DNA of 64,000 nt from Pythium myriotylum (lineage: Eukaryota; Oomycota; Peronosporomycetes; Pythiales; Pythiaceae). The notes under the pieces were generated by a model. The model had not been told where the DNA came from. It saw nothing but the letters and a program-made list of their open reading frames with translations, and searched no databases. The position numbers and the translations under genes are program-made. Position 1 is the stretch's first letter, and each line of letters begins with the position of its first letter. This document shows positions 1 to 9,445 of the stretch, one piece after another. Location of the stretch: assembly GCA_023091665.1 (NCBI GenBank), contig JALJCQ010000013.1, positions 1,550,001 to 1,614,000 on the forward strand, in the 5' to 3' direction.

Positions 1-182
1 ACGCCCCTGTAAAGCGATAACTTTCCCGGAGCATAATTTACTTCCCCACCGCTGCCCTGAGAACAGATAAACTGTAAAAACGACACTGCAAAAACTGCAT
101 CGACCCTGCAAACATGCGCACGTTTCCAGTGCGAAAGCCGATTTTGCAGTGTCGGGATTCTCAGATATTCTCAGCAAAATTA
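1..182. other. Non-coding flank of Crypton remnant
   Basis: No open frame of note is seen. The stretch has short repeated motifs such as TGTAAA and CTGCAAA and leads straight into the 3' end of the recombinase remnant. Nothing further can be assigned. Confidence 0.4.
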
Positions 183-1358
183 TCAGATATCATCAGTGCA
201 TTCAATGGAGCCGCCAAGGGAAACCGCGCCATTTACTTGTAGACGGAATCTACTGGACAGCTGCCCAGAATACACTGGACGATCGGATTTGATAGAGGAT
301 AGCATTAGATTTCGCAGAGTGTTCGATGATGGCCACCATGTGAGTGCCGTGGCGGACTGCCGCGCGACTTTGCGCAGTTCAGTCGCCACTGTAAGCCACA
401 CTAGCTGCACCCGCCGTCGCTTTCGTCCACGATCAGTCACCGTGGGAATGGAGACTGCGTCTCTGCACTGCTCTAAGACGCTCGCAGCATCCGCCATGGA
501 GAGTTGGTGGATGCTGAGCCCCAAAGCCTTGGCTCGGTCATCAATCCGTGTCATGAGGAAGCGGAAATCGCTGAGCCGCTTCCTCTCGTTGCGGGTCGTG
601 AAGTCCGCAGGCGTCTGATGTCGAAAGGGAGGCAGGCGCCGAGCTGGATCCCCACAGCACCAATGGTCGTTTTTCATGTGCGCAAAGTACACTCGCAGCG
701 CGGCCTCTCCCCACTCGAGGTGATTGTAGCATACCGAGACCGTGTTCGCAGCTCGCGACATCAGATTCCACGACAACACCACAAACGTCCTTCCAAACAC
801 CAAATCCCGCGTCGTCCCTCGTAGCATCTCCGCCGAGAGCCGTTTGTACAGACTGAATGGCATCGGATCTTTGCCTTCCTTGATCCCGCCCTGCCCAGCA
901 CCAATTTGCCTCGCTGTGCGCTTTTTCAAACCGCCGAAACGGCTCGAGAGCCCTTCCTTCAGAGTCGTTGGCATTGGGGCGTCGTTGTCGCGGAACAGAG
1001 ACACAAAAGCAGAGCGATGAGTACCGTAGCTTGCAAACTTGAAATACGTGCCATCAGGATGCTTCATTGACAATATCCACGCCATGAAATCTTGCGCCAT
1101 GATCTGACCAAAGTGAATTGCCTGCTGGCCTCGCACAGCCATCGCTGCTTGCACTCAACTTGCCGTTGGAACACCGTCGCTGTCCAGCACCAGGCCTTCA
1201 CGGAACGGGTCTTGGACAAGCTGAGGTTTCCAGACACAGAGCCATTGCAAAAAGCGGACACTAGAGCTACGGTACGCGTCACGAGACCGCAACGAAAGGC
1301 GCTCCGCAGCGATAGCATACGCCTCGGACTCGAGCTGTGTCAGCGACGCCGGCGTCAT
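183..1358 (-). pseudogene. Crypton-type tyrosine recombinase remnant
   Basis: Two same-frame open segments, 1358-1158 and 1154-183, are separated by one TGA at 1155-1157. The N-terminal part (about 67 aa) looks like the helical core-binding domain of a tyrosine recombinase. After the stop, the segment around RGQQAIHFGQIMAQDF and then LSWNLMSRAANT and FAHMKNDH matches the catalytic-domain start I recognise in oomycete Cryptons, with the first catalytic Arg in the WNLxxR motif. After FAHMKNDH the protein no longer follows the family: I see no H-x-x-R and no catalytic Tyr, so the 3' half is replaced or scrambled, with an unrecognised NERKRLSDFRFLMTRIDD segment. It would have cut and rejoined DNA at Crypton ends. 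The premature stop and lost active site make it a dead copy. The family call is from memory of motifs, not a search. Confidence 0.65.
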
Positions 1359-1782
1359 CTTGCACTGGGCTCAATCCAGTGAAAGGACCCCAATCTCCGA
1401 AGGGACGTATCTCTATATAGGGAATTGTATGCTGGCCATTCTGGCATTTCCAGAAAACTCTGGACACCTGTCCAGTGAGCCCATACTTCTGGGGGGTCCA
1501 GATCCAGTAAATTCCTGAGAATTCAAGTTTTCAGTCGCACTTTTTCAGTGTTCCGGTGGAGGACCGCTCCATAAGAGCATCTCCACCCGTTACTGTAAAA
1601 ACGCCCCTGAAAACCTGATTTGCCGTGAAAGATATGGCTCTCTTGAGAATTTATGGAGCGTTCCAAACTGCGACAATGCCGCGCATTCGCACGTGAAGCT
1701 CTGGATATTAAGTACAGTCATACCCCGCAACTCGCCCCCCCCCCCCCCCCCCCCCCTGAGATATAGAAAACGCAGGGTTCAG
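1359..1782. other. Non-coding spacer with C22 homopolymer
   Basis: No supported gene. A run of 22 C residues lies at 1735-1756, a likely slippage and assembly-error site. The last five bases, TTCAG at 1778-1782, are the left target-site copy of the neighbouring copia element. Confidence 0.6.
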
Positions 1783-2080
1783 TGTCGAATCGCGGACTGT
1801 GAACACTAGGGAACGATAGCGATGAAGGCGATCCGGACTTGGCAGAGTGAGATCCCTGGACCGCCGTTCTTTTGTTGGTTATCTAGCGCTATACAAAGTT
1901 CGATATAAACCAGCATGTCCCTCTGAACGTGATGAGCTTCCCCGCTGAGTCCAGAGAGTTGGTCCGGCGGCTTCCCGTTCGCGGCGTGTGCACTCAGGAT
2001 GGCCGTCCTCTGTGGGACTATGGTCATCCGGGGCGTGCTGATGTGTCGCTTGTCCCGCTGTCTGCGGATCGCGAACAACA
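1783..2080 (-). repeat. Copia 3' LTR
   Basis: 298 bp with TG...CA ends. In sense it is preceded by a purine tract GTGGGGGAGG (complement of 2081-2090), the expected polypurine primer. Non-coding ORFs cross it on both strands and are ignored. Confidence 0.9.
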
Positions 2081-2129
2081 CCTCCCCCACAAGCGGCGCA
2101 TTGGGATCGTCTTCCCGCGCTGGGTGCGT

Positions 2130-2421
2130 CTACCCCTGGCCACGTTTGGCCACGCTTCGACTCGAGCAACTTGGGTGCGTCTTCCCAAGGCCGCACAGTG
2201 CGCGCTTGTGCTCGAGCTGCGACAAATGCAAGGCCGTCGTCAAAAGATCGGCAGGCATCTCGCCAGTCGGAACGTACGCGACGGCGATCTTGCCCTCCTT
2301 CAGCATGGCCTTTGCCGACTTGTACTTCACGTCCACAGTCTTTTGCTTCTCGCTGAGACCTTGCCTACGTAGTCTTGCTATGGCCGGCTGGCTGTCCATG
2401 CCCAACACCAGCGGCACCTTC
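2130..2421 (-). pseudogene. Copia RNase H, C-terminal piece
   Basis: Continues the RNase H domain beyond Gypsy-1: [16 protein letters not shown] (third acidic residue region), [35 protein letters not shown], the usual copia C-terminus. It starts within the CCTTC target duplication at 2417-2421. The polypurine tract and 3' LTR follow. Bases 2081-2129 hold only this tract and spacer. Confidence 0.85.
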
Positions 2422-2724
2422 TGAAACGGCGTACAAGGTTACACAAGTAGGTTAGGTTGTGTCGGTACATAACGTGTGTGGTCCACTTAGGGGAATAGTT
2501 ACCCGAAGTAGTGTCTCTCTCTTATTAGATTCAGTAGGGGATATCCCTGGGTATTAGATACCAGGGATATCAGGTATAGGGGGGATTATTCCCCAGGGGA
2601 ATAATCTGAATACAATCAGTTCGCCTTTTGCCAAGTCCTTGGCGCTCGTCGACAGGGGTCGACTCGGAGCGGCTGCTCACACTTCCTCAAGCGCAGGTGC
2701 TGTGTACGGTCGTGGACCGTAACA
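2422..2724 (+). repeat. Gypsy-1 5' LTR with strong hairpins
   Basis: Starts TGAAACGG (elsewhere TGTAACGG) and ends CCGTAACA. It contains two adjacent perfect 11-bp hairpins: 2540-2550 with 2561-2571, and 2584-2594 with 2596-2606 (one-base loop), plus smaller ones such as ACGGTC-GTG-GACCGT near the end. A TGGTAGCA sequence just downstream (2727-2734) may be the primer-binding site, since it would pair with a tRNA ending TGCTACCA. Confidence 0.9.
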
Positions 2725-2763
2725 CTTGGTAGCACTTGTCGTCAATCCGACACCGACATCGTT

Positions 2764-3318
2764 ATGTCCGAAGCTTCCGACTTCGTGATGGCGTCAAGCC
2801 ATCCGACGCTGTCGCGTCAAGACCATCCGTACCTGGATGAGGCCCAGTGGGCCTATCTCCAGAAGATGGAGGCCATCAATGCCCGTGCAAGTGTCATCAA
2901 GCTGCTCCGACGCGGCTCCGGCGAAGTCCTCGCCCATGTCGCGCGTTTTCGCGACTACGAGGCAGCCCTCGAGAAGTATCTTCTCGACGTCGTGACGTCC
3001 CGCGTATCTGCGACTCAGGCTGCCCCGCCAGCTCAGGTACCGTCGACAGTCACGTATGTGCCGCCGCCGGCACCTCCGGAACGTCCGAAGGCCGTGAAGG
3101 TTACGGTGTCCCCGTATTCGGGTGAAGAAAGCGACAATCTTGCCTTCTGGCAACGCGAGATCGAGCTCGCCACAGCAGCCGGCTGCATCCGTGATGAACG
3201 GCAGAAGATCGCCTCTGCGATCTCGAACATGACGGGCCGGGCGAAGATCTGGGCCCTCACGTGCGAGACGTCGCACCCGGATGTTTTTCCGACTGGGCAA
3301 CGCTTGCCAAGGCGATGA
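2764..3318 (+). pseudogene. Gypsy-1 gag, N-terminal frame
   Basis: ATG at 2764 opens MSEASDFVMASSHPTL. A coiled-coil-like segment is followed by a Pro-rich linker (TYVPPPAPPERPKAVKVTV) and the gag capsid signature SPYSGEESDNLAFWQREIEL. The capsid reading continues after DVF only in the -1 frame (SDWATLAKAMKSMF), because a T run at about 3283-3287 has five Ts where six would keep the frame. The original frame then ends at 3318. Gypsy-3 has the same break at the same place, so the change existed in a shared parent or is tolerated by recoding. Confidence 0.85.
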
Positions 3319-4814
3319 AGTCGATGTTTCAACCGCCAAATGTGGCGCATCGTCAGCGAGCTGCGTTCCTCGCTTGTCGGCAAGGCGGCCGCGAGCTGCG
3401 CACGTATGTGCAGGAGTTACGTCAACTCCGTGCCAACATGGCTGCGAATGCGCTCGCAGAAGAGGTCATGCTGACGACGTTCATGGAAGGGATGGATCCC
3501 GGTCCTGAGAAGGCTGCGGTTTTCCGCGAGGAGCCCATGCTCCTAGAAGACGCGTTCGTCGCTGCGCTGCGAGAGGACTACGTTCAGCGTCTCTCGCGCG
3601 GTTTATCCGCGAGTCCGGCAGCGCCGCCTCCGGTCACGCCGGTTCCACCACCGGTCGTCGAACCGATGGACCTGAGCGTCATCGACCTCAGTGGAGTCGA
3701 TCTCAGCACGGTCGACTTGCGTGCGATCGACGTGAAGGCTCTTCACATCAAGTGTTCTACTTGTGGGAAGTTTGCTGGGGCGATCACTCCTCGCCCCGCG
3801 ACGCCGAGTTCGGCAATATCGCAAGGCGGGGTGCCCTCGGAAGAAAATCTCTTCTCAGCAGTTGATGAGCTGCGCATCAGTGGCGAGCTCAACGTCGTCA
3901 CTGCTCAAGGGAAGGGATTTGCACGTCCCTTCAGAGTCTTAATCGACTCTGGTGCGACGCGCAATTACGGTCGCAAGCAAAGTATTGCTGAGAATGCTTC
4001 TCTATTTGCTCAAGCTTGTGAGCGAGATCTCGGAAGAGTCTCGGTGCGTCTTGCGACGAGCATCCTCACAGAGACGAAGAAGATCGAGGTCGATCTACGC
4101 ATTGCGTTTGTCGATTTCGACTCAGTCGACCGCTTTACAGTGCTCGACATGGATGAGAGGTTTGACCTCATCCTCGGAATGCCGTGGCTCGAGCGCCACG
4201 AGCCGTGGATCGACTGGAGGACCAAGTCGATTGGGAGCACATCTCCAGGCAGGAACGGAGCTCAGGAGCGTCATGAACCCTCCTTCGTCCGCCGGCTGAT
4301 GAGCCCCATCAAGGATGATGGAAGTGCCTACTTCATTGGCGTAGTGAACGCCATGGACACCTCGGGTGTTCCGGAGACGGTCGTGCCGTCTGCCGTGGAG
4401 TACGGCGTTGAAGAGGGCGTCGAGTTGTCTCCGCCCCCTCCGAGTACCAGTATGGAAGATGCTTCCAGGATTTGTCCCCTTGTCGCGTGTCCGCGTGCTG
4501 TCGAGTCGCTTTCAGGGTCGTCGGATATGACCGAGCCCAGGCCTGAGCTACTCCCGCTCTCGGACGCGTCGTATGACGTGCACATCGTTGATGTGATGAC
4601 GGGATCGTCGATCGATCCGTCCACGGTCGATATGGCACCGTTGCCCGAGTTCTCCGAGCTGACTAGCTTGGAGGAACTCCCTATGGACGATTTCGCCCGC
4701 GAGCTCAAGGCTGGTGAGATCGCTGAGGTTGTGATCCTCCGATCTGAGCGAGACCTCGCTGAACTCAACACCTCGACGGTGATTGACGAGGATGTCTTCG
4801 TTGAGTTTCGTTAG
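3261..4814 (+). pseudogene. Gypsy-1 gag C-terminus fused to protease
   Basis: The frame supports capsid helices (HRQRAAFLACRQGGRELRTYVQELRQLRANM), a Pro-rich spacer and a Leu/Asp repeat (MDLSVIDLSGVDLSTVDLRAID). The zinc knuckle starts as CSTCGKF and is then cut: a deletion removes the rest of the knuckle and the basic tail present in Gypsy-3. The deletion happens to join gag in frame to the protease, recognised by RVLIDSGATRNYG and FDLILGMPWLERHEPWIDW. The frame ends with TAG at 4812-4814 exactly between protease and RT, a place where some retroelements use stop readthrough. Gypsy-3 shares this TAG. Confidence 0.85.
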
Positions 4815-5267
4815 AAGTTTGACGCGCGCCGTGGTTCGGCCATCCTCAAGAATCCGAAGGATCGGTTCTATCCGCTGGTCAAGCGGTTTGCGGAGACTTG
4901 CCTCAGCAAGAACCCGCCGGCGGGGCTGCCCCCTGATCATGGCGTTCGCCACGAGATCAAGCTCAAGCCTGGCTCGAGCTATGCGACCGTTCGCCAGTGG
5001 GCTCTGCCTGCCGAACAATCGGACTTCATTGATGAATTCTTTGCCAAGAAAGCCAAGGCTGGCCTGGTGCGCGAGAGCGTCTCGCCGCACAGCGCACCAA
5101 CGTTCTGTGTGCGCAAGCCAAATGGCAAGTGGAGGATTGTCCACGCGTACAACAAGTTGAACGCGCAGACGATCCCTGCGTCCACTCCGATCCCTCGGAA
5201 GGATGTGATCATCCACCGGATGTCCGGCGCAAAGAAGTTCAGTTCTCTCGACTTGGTCGACGGTTAA
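4815..5267 (+). pseudogene. Gypsy-1 RT N-terminal segment between two stops
   Basis: In the same frame as the protease and flanked by TAG (4812-4814) and TAA (5265-5267). It reads KFDARRGSAILKNP, then KNPPAGLPPDHGVRHEI, SSYATVRQWALPAEQSDFI and SPHSAPTFCVRKPNGKWRIV, the typical gypsy linker and RT fingers, ending FSSLDLVDG. The TAA replaces a Tyr codon in the conserved DGYYQ motif, as shown by Gypsy-2, which has TAT there. Confidence 0.87.
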
Positions 5268-8210
5268 TACCAAGTGCTCATGGAGCGTGGGGATATCCCC
5301 AAGACGGCCGTCAGTACGCCGAGCGGTATGCTCTGGGAGTGGCTCGTGATGCCGCAGGGGCTGTCGAACGCCCCAGCGACGTTCAATCACTTGGTGACCC
5401 ATTTGTTCCGTCCCCTGCGAGCGTTCGCACAGACGTACTTCGACGACATCTATGTCCACACAAAGCCGGAGCCCGGTCGTGATCTGGATGCGCTCCATGA
5501 GGATCACCTCCGCCAAGTGCTCGAATGCCTCGAGGAGCATAAGCTTTATGCCAACTTGGATAAGTGTATCTTCGGAGCCGAAGAGATCCCAGTGCTTGGG
5601 TGTTTCGTCGGGGTCGACGGTGTTCGGGCCGACCCCGAGAAGGTGAAGGCAATCGCCGAGTGGCCATCGCCACGGTCCGTGAAGGACCTACGCAAGTGGT
5701 TGGGTCTCGCCAACTACTTGCACCGGTTCACGAAGAACTACGCCGAGATGGCTCGGCCGCTGACTCAGCTGCTCAAGAATGACGTTGAGTGGTCGTGGTC
5801 TCACGACACGGAAGCTGCCTTCCAGAAGATCAAGGAGAGTCTTCTTCAAGCGCCGATCCTGGCGTTGCCGGACGACTCCGCTCCGTACAGCGTTGTCTGT
5901 GACGCCTCCGACTATGCGATCGGCTGTGCACTTCTGCAGAATGACCACGATGGTCACGAGAGAGTCATCTCGTATCAGTCTCGCCAGCTCCAAGCGGCCG
6001 AGAAAAACTATCCAGTTCACAACAAGGAGTTGTTGGCGATGAAGTACGCCCTGGTGAAATTCCGCGTTCACCTTCTCGGCGCGTTGCCGTTCGTGGTCTA
6101 CACAGACCATGCATCTCTACGCACGGCGACACAGTCCCCGCACTTGTCGCCGCGAATGGCTCGCTGGTTGTCATTCTTTTCAGAATGCAACTTTACTGTT
6201 GAATACAAGCCGGGTCGGCTCAACGTGCTGGCAGATGTACTCTCTCGGCGTCCCGACTACGAGATGAACCATCTCACGTCAGTTGCTTCTGATGTCTACG
6301 ACTTGATTCGTGACGCCTACGCAGGCGACGCACAATGTGCGGAGATCATTCGTGCTCTCAAGTCGTCAGACTCGGAGAAGTCTCTCTCGCCTCGCGTTCG
6401 AGCCCGACTCCATCGGTACACGTTTGAAGACGGCCTCCTGAAGTATCAGGTCTCGGACAGCGAAGAAGCTCGCATAGTCGTCCCAGCAGACGAAGATCTG
6501 CGATACGTGATCGCGTATGGTGCTCACGACGCACCTGGTGCTGGCCATCTTGGCCGTGAGAAGACGTACGCGCTTCTCACCCCAAGGTTTTGGTGGCCCA
6601 AGATGTACAAGTGGGTGTCGCGGTATGTCCGCACGTGTGACGTCTGTCAACGAGTGAAGCCAAGTGCACACTCTCAGGCTCCGCTTCAGAGCTTGCCTGT
6701 CCCCAGCGACTGCTGGCGCTCAGTGAGCATGGACTTCTTCTTTGGCATGCCAAAGACGTCCGCTGGGCACAATGGTGTGCTGGTCTTTGTTGACCGTTTG
6801 TCCAAGATGGTGCATCTTGCTCCGGTTTCGGATACGTGTACAGGTCTCGACTGTGCTCGACTTTTCGTCGACACCGTGTTTCGACTACACGGTCTCCCCG
6901 ACTCAATCGTATCGGATCGGGATCCCAGGTTCACTGGTGATTTCTGGGAAGGTCTCTTCCAAATCCTGGGCTCCAGGCTCGACATGTCGACGACGGACCA
7001 TCCGGAGACCGATGGTCAGACCGAGCGTGCCAACCGCGTCGTCGAGGATATCCTCCGCTCGTATTGTGCGAGTGACCCACTCTCGTGGTGCGACCACCTC
7101 CCCATGGTGGAGTTCGCCATGAACAACTCTGTTCATGCCTCGACAGGTCTGTCGCCGTTCTACGTGAACGGGTTGAGACACCCAGCGTTGCCGCTCTGTC
7201 TCATGGGCAGTGCCCAGTCTGGTGGGGGAGGGGCTCGGCAATTACTTGCCTCCCAGTTGGAAGGTGTTTCCAAGTCGGCGGAGCGCCGCAAGATCGACGA
7301 GTTCTTGTCGACACGTGTGAACGTCATCACCCGCGTGCGTGACGCGATGGCAGCTGCCCAAGATGTTCAGAAGGAACAAGCCGACAAACACGGTCGGAAG
7401 AACACGCACGTGTTCAAGCCAGGCGACTATGTGTTTGTCAGCACGAAGAACCTGTCTCAGAATGCTGTGTCCAGCTTGGGCAGCTCGAAGCTGCTGCCGA
7501 GATATATCGGCCCGTTCAAGGTGTTGAAGCGGAGTGGAAACTCCTACAGGGTCGATCTGCCAACATGGTTGCAGACGCACCCGACGTTCTACGTCGGCTT
7601 GCTCAAGCCGTATCTCCGCCCTGATGGAGATGCATCGGACGAAGAGTCGTCGGAAACAATTCTAAGCAGAGTTGGCGTCGATATACCACCACCCGCAGTC
7701 GTGCACGAGAGCGTGCCCGTCATGGACGATTCCTCGGGCGACTCTATCGCGATGCAGGGTTCTGCAAGTGGCGTGGCTAGTCCACACGACGAAGCGCCAA
7801 GACGCTCGGCACGGCTTGCTCAAGCCCGTCGAAGTTCGACATGGTCGTCAAATGCGACCGCAGCGTCGTCAACACGACGTCGGGTTACGTTTGCTGAACC
7901 CGAAGGAGCACGTCGGGTCCCCGACACTGGTGTCAAGACCAGAAGGAAAGCGCTGCGACCGGTGCGCGCTCCTTTGCCTGTGATCGACAGGAATGGCGAA
8001 CGCCATTATCACGTCGAGTCTCTCGACAGTGTGCGTGTGCACATGGCGTCCGCCGGCTCTTGGTCAAGTGGCTTGGGTATCCAAGCAACCAGAGCTCCTG
8101 GGTTGATGAGAGTATTCTCAGGCAAGATTGCTCTGATCTTGTTCGCGCATGCGAACATGATCATCCTGGATGGTTCCAGTAGGTGGAACCGACCACCTCC
8201 ATCAAGATGA
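5268..8210 (+). pseudogene. Gypsy-1 RT, RNase H, integrase polyprotein
   Basis: About 980 aa open. RT continues with TPSGMLWEWLVMPQGLSNAPATFN and the catalytic YFDDIYVHTK. RNase H follows (VVCDASDYAIGCALLQ, NKELLAMKYAL, VVYTDHASLR, KPGRLNVLADVLSR). Integrase has the HHCC finger (HDAPGAGHLGREKTY ... CDVCQRVKP), D in SMDFFFGMPK, D in SDRDPRFTGDFW, E in DHPETDGQTERANRVVEDI, and a GPFKVLKRSGNSYRV module. The C-terminus has a basic region and a short chromodomain-like stretch (RNGERHYHVESL). RT and integrase act in the virus-like particle to copy RNA and insert the DNA. All catalytic residues are visible, so only the upstream TAA prevents a normal product. Confidence 0.92.
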
Positions 8211-9139
8211 GAAGTGTCTCAAGTTCCTCAAGGAAGACGCTCAGTGGAGCACACGGAAGGTCCGTCTCAGTCAAGTCGACTGTTCCTGTCTATTATAGAC
8301 ATGGGTACAAGACCCAAGCAGAAGGCCATGAAGATGGCGAGAACGCCGCGTTCGGCGCAGTCGAAGCATCGACAATGTCCACCGACCTCATCGGTTGCGT
8401 TGGACAACGCTCGTATCAAGCCAGAGTGGCTGGCTCAGTTTGGTGTTGGTACACCGAGCAGTTCTCTGCGGTGTAGCCATCACGCCCGAGCGTGTGGCCG
8501 ACAACACGAAGTTGTCCGGCAACGTCGTTGTCCGACTGCCACGGGTATCCCCGCACTCCACGCACTCAGTTGAGTCGCTGGATGAGGCTAGCCAGCCTCT
8601 CGAGTACTTGGTAGTACTCGCGGTGGACACCCACCGACCACAGTCTCCAGTATTAGACTGGACCCAGTTCTGGGCACCGTCAAGAGACGAAGTTTGCGAG
8701 ATCGCATCGTACAGACCTGTACGCTTGCACAAGGCAAGGACCCATCGCACTGAGTGTGCGTGCCAAGTTTGGGCTTGCCGCGAGCTCTGCTCGCCTCGCA
8801 ATGGTCGTCTGACCATGCCATTTTGGCTTGCCGCCGTCAGACGGCAAAATGGCCCAGTTTTGGGGGATCGTCATGATCCAGTGGTCGCTGGCGACCGCGC
8901 GCACGTCTGCATGCGTCTCATGACGCAGCGAGGTGTAGCGCCAAGCCGCTGCGGCTCTCGATTAGTCGTTGTCGAGAAATCGACACGCGACTCCGCGCTC
9001 ACGGTCGCCATGAGTCTGTACCCATTTCCGTGTGGGCCCTCGGAAAACTCTGTACTGGAATAGGCTCGTGTTCCTTTTCTAGGACACGGCTGTTCCTAAA
9101 TTAGGGACAAGGGTGTTCCTCATTTTTGATGGGGGGTGG
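8211..9139 (+). repeat. Gypsy-1 3' non-coding region: chain of short hairpins
   Basis: Between pol and the 3' LTR, and starting inside the last part of pol (from about 7980), short perfect inverted repeats follow one another almost without gaps. Examples: 8172-8190 (6-bp stem), 8287-8301, 8303-8315, 8341-8353, 8397-8410, 8500-8516, 8601-8620 (CGAGTACT-TGGT-AGTACTCG), 8622-8635, 8641-8660, 8695-8706, 8708-8723, 8801-8816, 8833-8845 inside 8817-8853, 8912-8927, 8944-8956. An open frame of 222 codons (8395-9063) lacks an ATG start and any recognisable domain, so I treat the region as structured RNA or DNA, not protein. Confidence 0.75.
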
Positions 9140-9440
9140 TGTAACGGGGTACAAGGTTACACAAGTAGGTTAGGTTGTGTAGGTCATAACGTGTGGGGTC
9201 CACTTAGGGGAAAAGTTACACTAAGTAGTGACTCTCTTTTATTAGATTCAGTAGGTGATATCCCTGGGTATTAGATACCAGGGATATCAGGTATAGGGGA
9301 GATTATTCCCCAGGGGAATAATCTGAATACAATCAGTTCGCCTTTTGCCAAGTCCTTGGCGCTCGTCGACAGGGGTCGATCGGAGCGGCTGCTCACGCTT
9401 CCTCAAGCGCAGGTGCTGTGTACGGTCGTGGACCGTTACA
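9140..9440 (+). repeat. Gypsy-1 3' LTR
   Basis: TGTAACGG...CCGTTACA, preceded by the purine tract ATGGGGGGTGG (9129-9139). It differs from its own 5' LTR at more than ten sites, including the terminal AACA/TACA, 2681 A versus 9397 G, and a one-base indel near 2664/9380. Confidence 0.92.
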
Positions 9441-9445
9441 CCTTC

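Larger units (their letters stand above)
2422..9440 (+). mobile_element. Gypsy-1, Ty3/gypsy element inserted in copia RNase H
   Basis: Complete element of 7019 bp with LTRs at 2422-2724 and 9140-9440 and a perfect 5-bp target duplication, CCTTC, at 2417-2421 and 9441-9445. Domain order gag, protease, RT, RNase H, integrase is that of Ty3/gypsy. Compared with Gypsy-3 it lacks about 150 bp that include most of the zinc knuckle. Its orientation is opposite to the host copia. Frameshift and stop codons are described under the parts. Confidence 0.95.

Noticed and set aside
1735..1756. C22 tract as a telomere or origin signal
   Set aside because: A plain homopolymer without repeat-unit structure; most likely slippage or an assembly-sensitive run.
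4548..5540. 330-codon antisense frame through gypsy protease/RT (repeated at 27546-28538)
   Set aside because: It mirrors the GC-rich sense coding of pol and has no domain of its own; its conservation is explained by sense identity.
8395..9063. 222-codon frame in all three gypsy 3' regions, possibly a third ORF or env-like gene
   Set aside because: No ATG start, no membrane segment or recognisable domain; the DNA is better explained as the hairpin chain.
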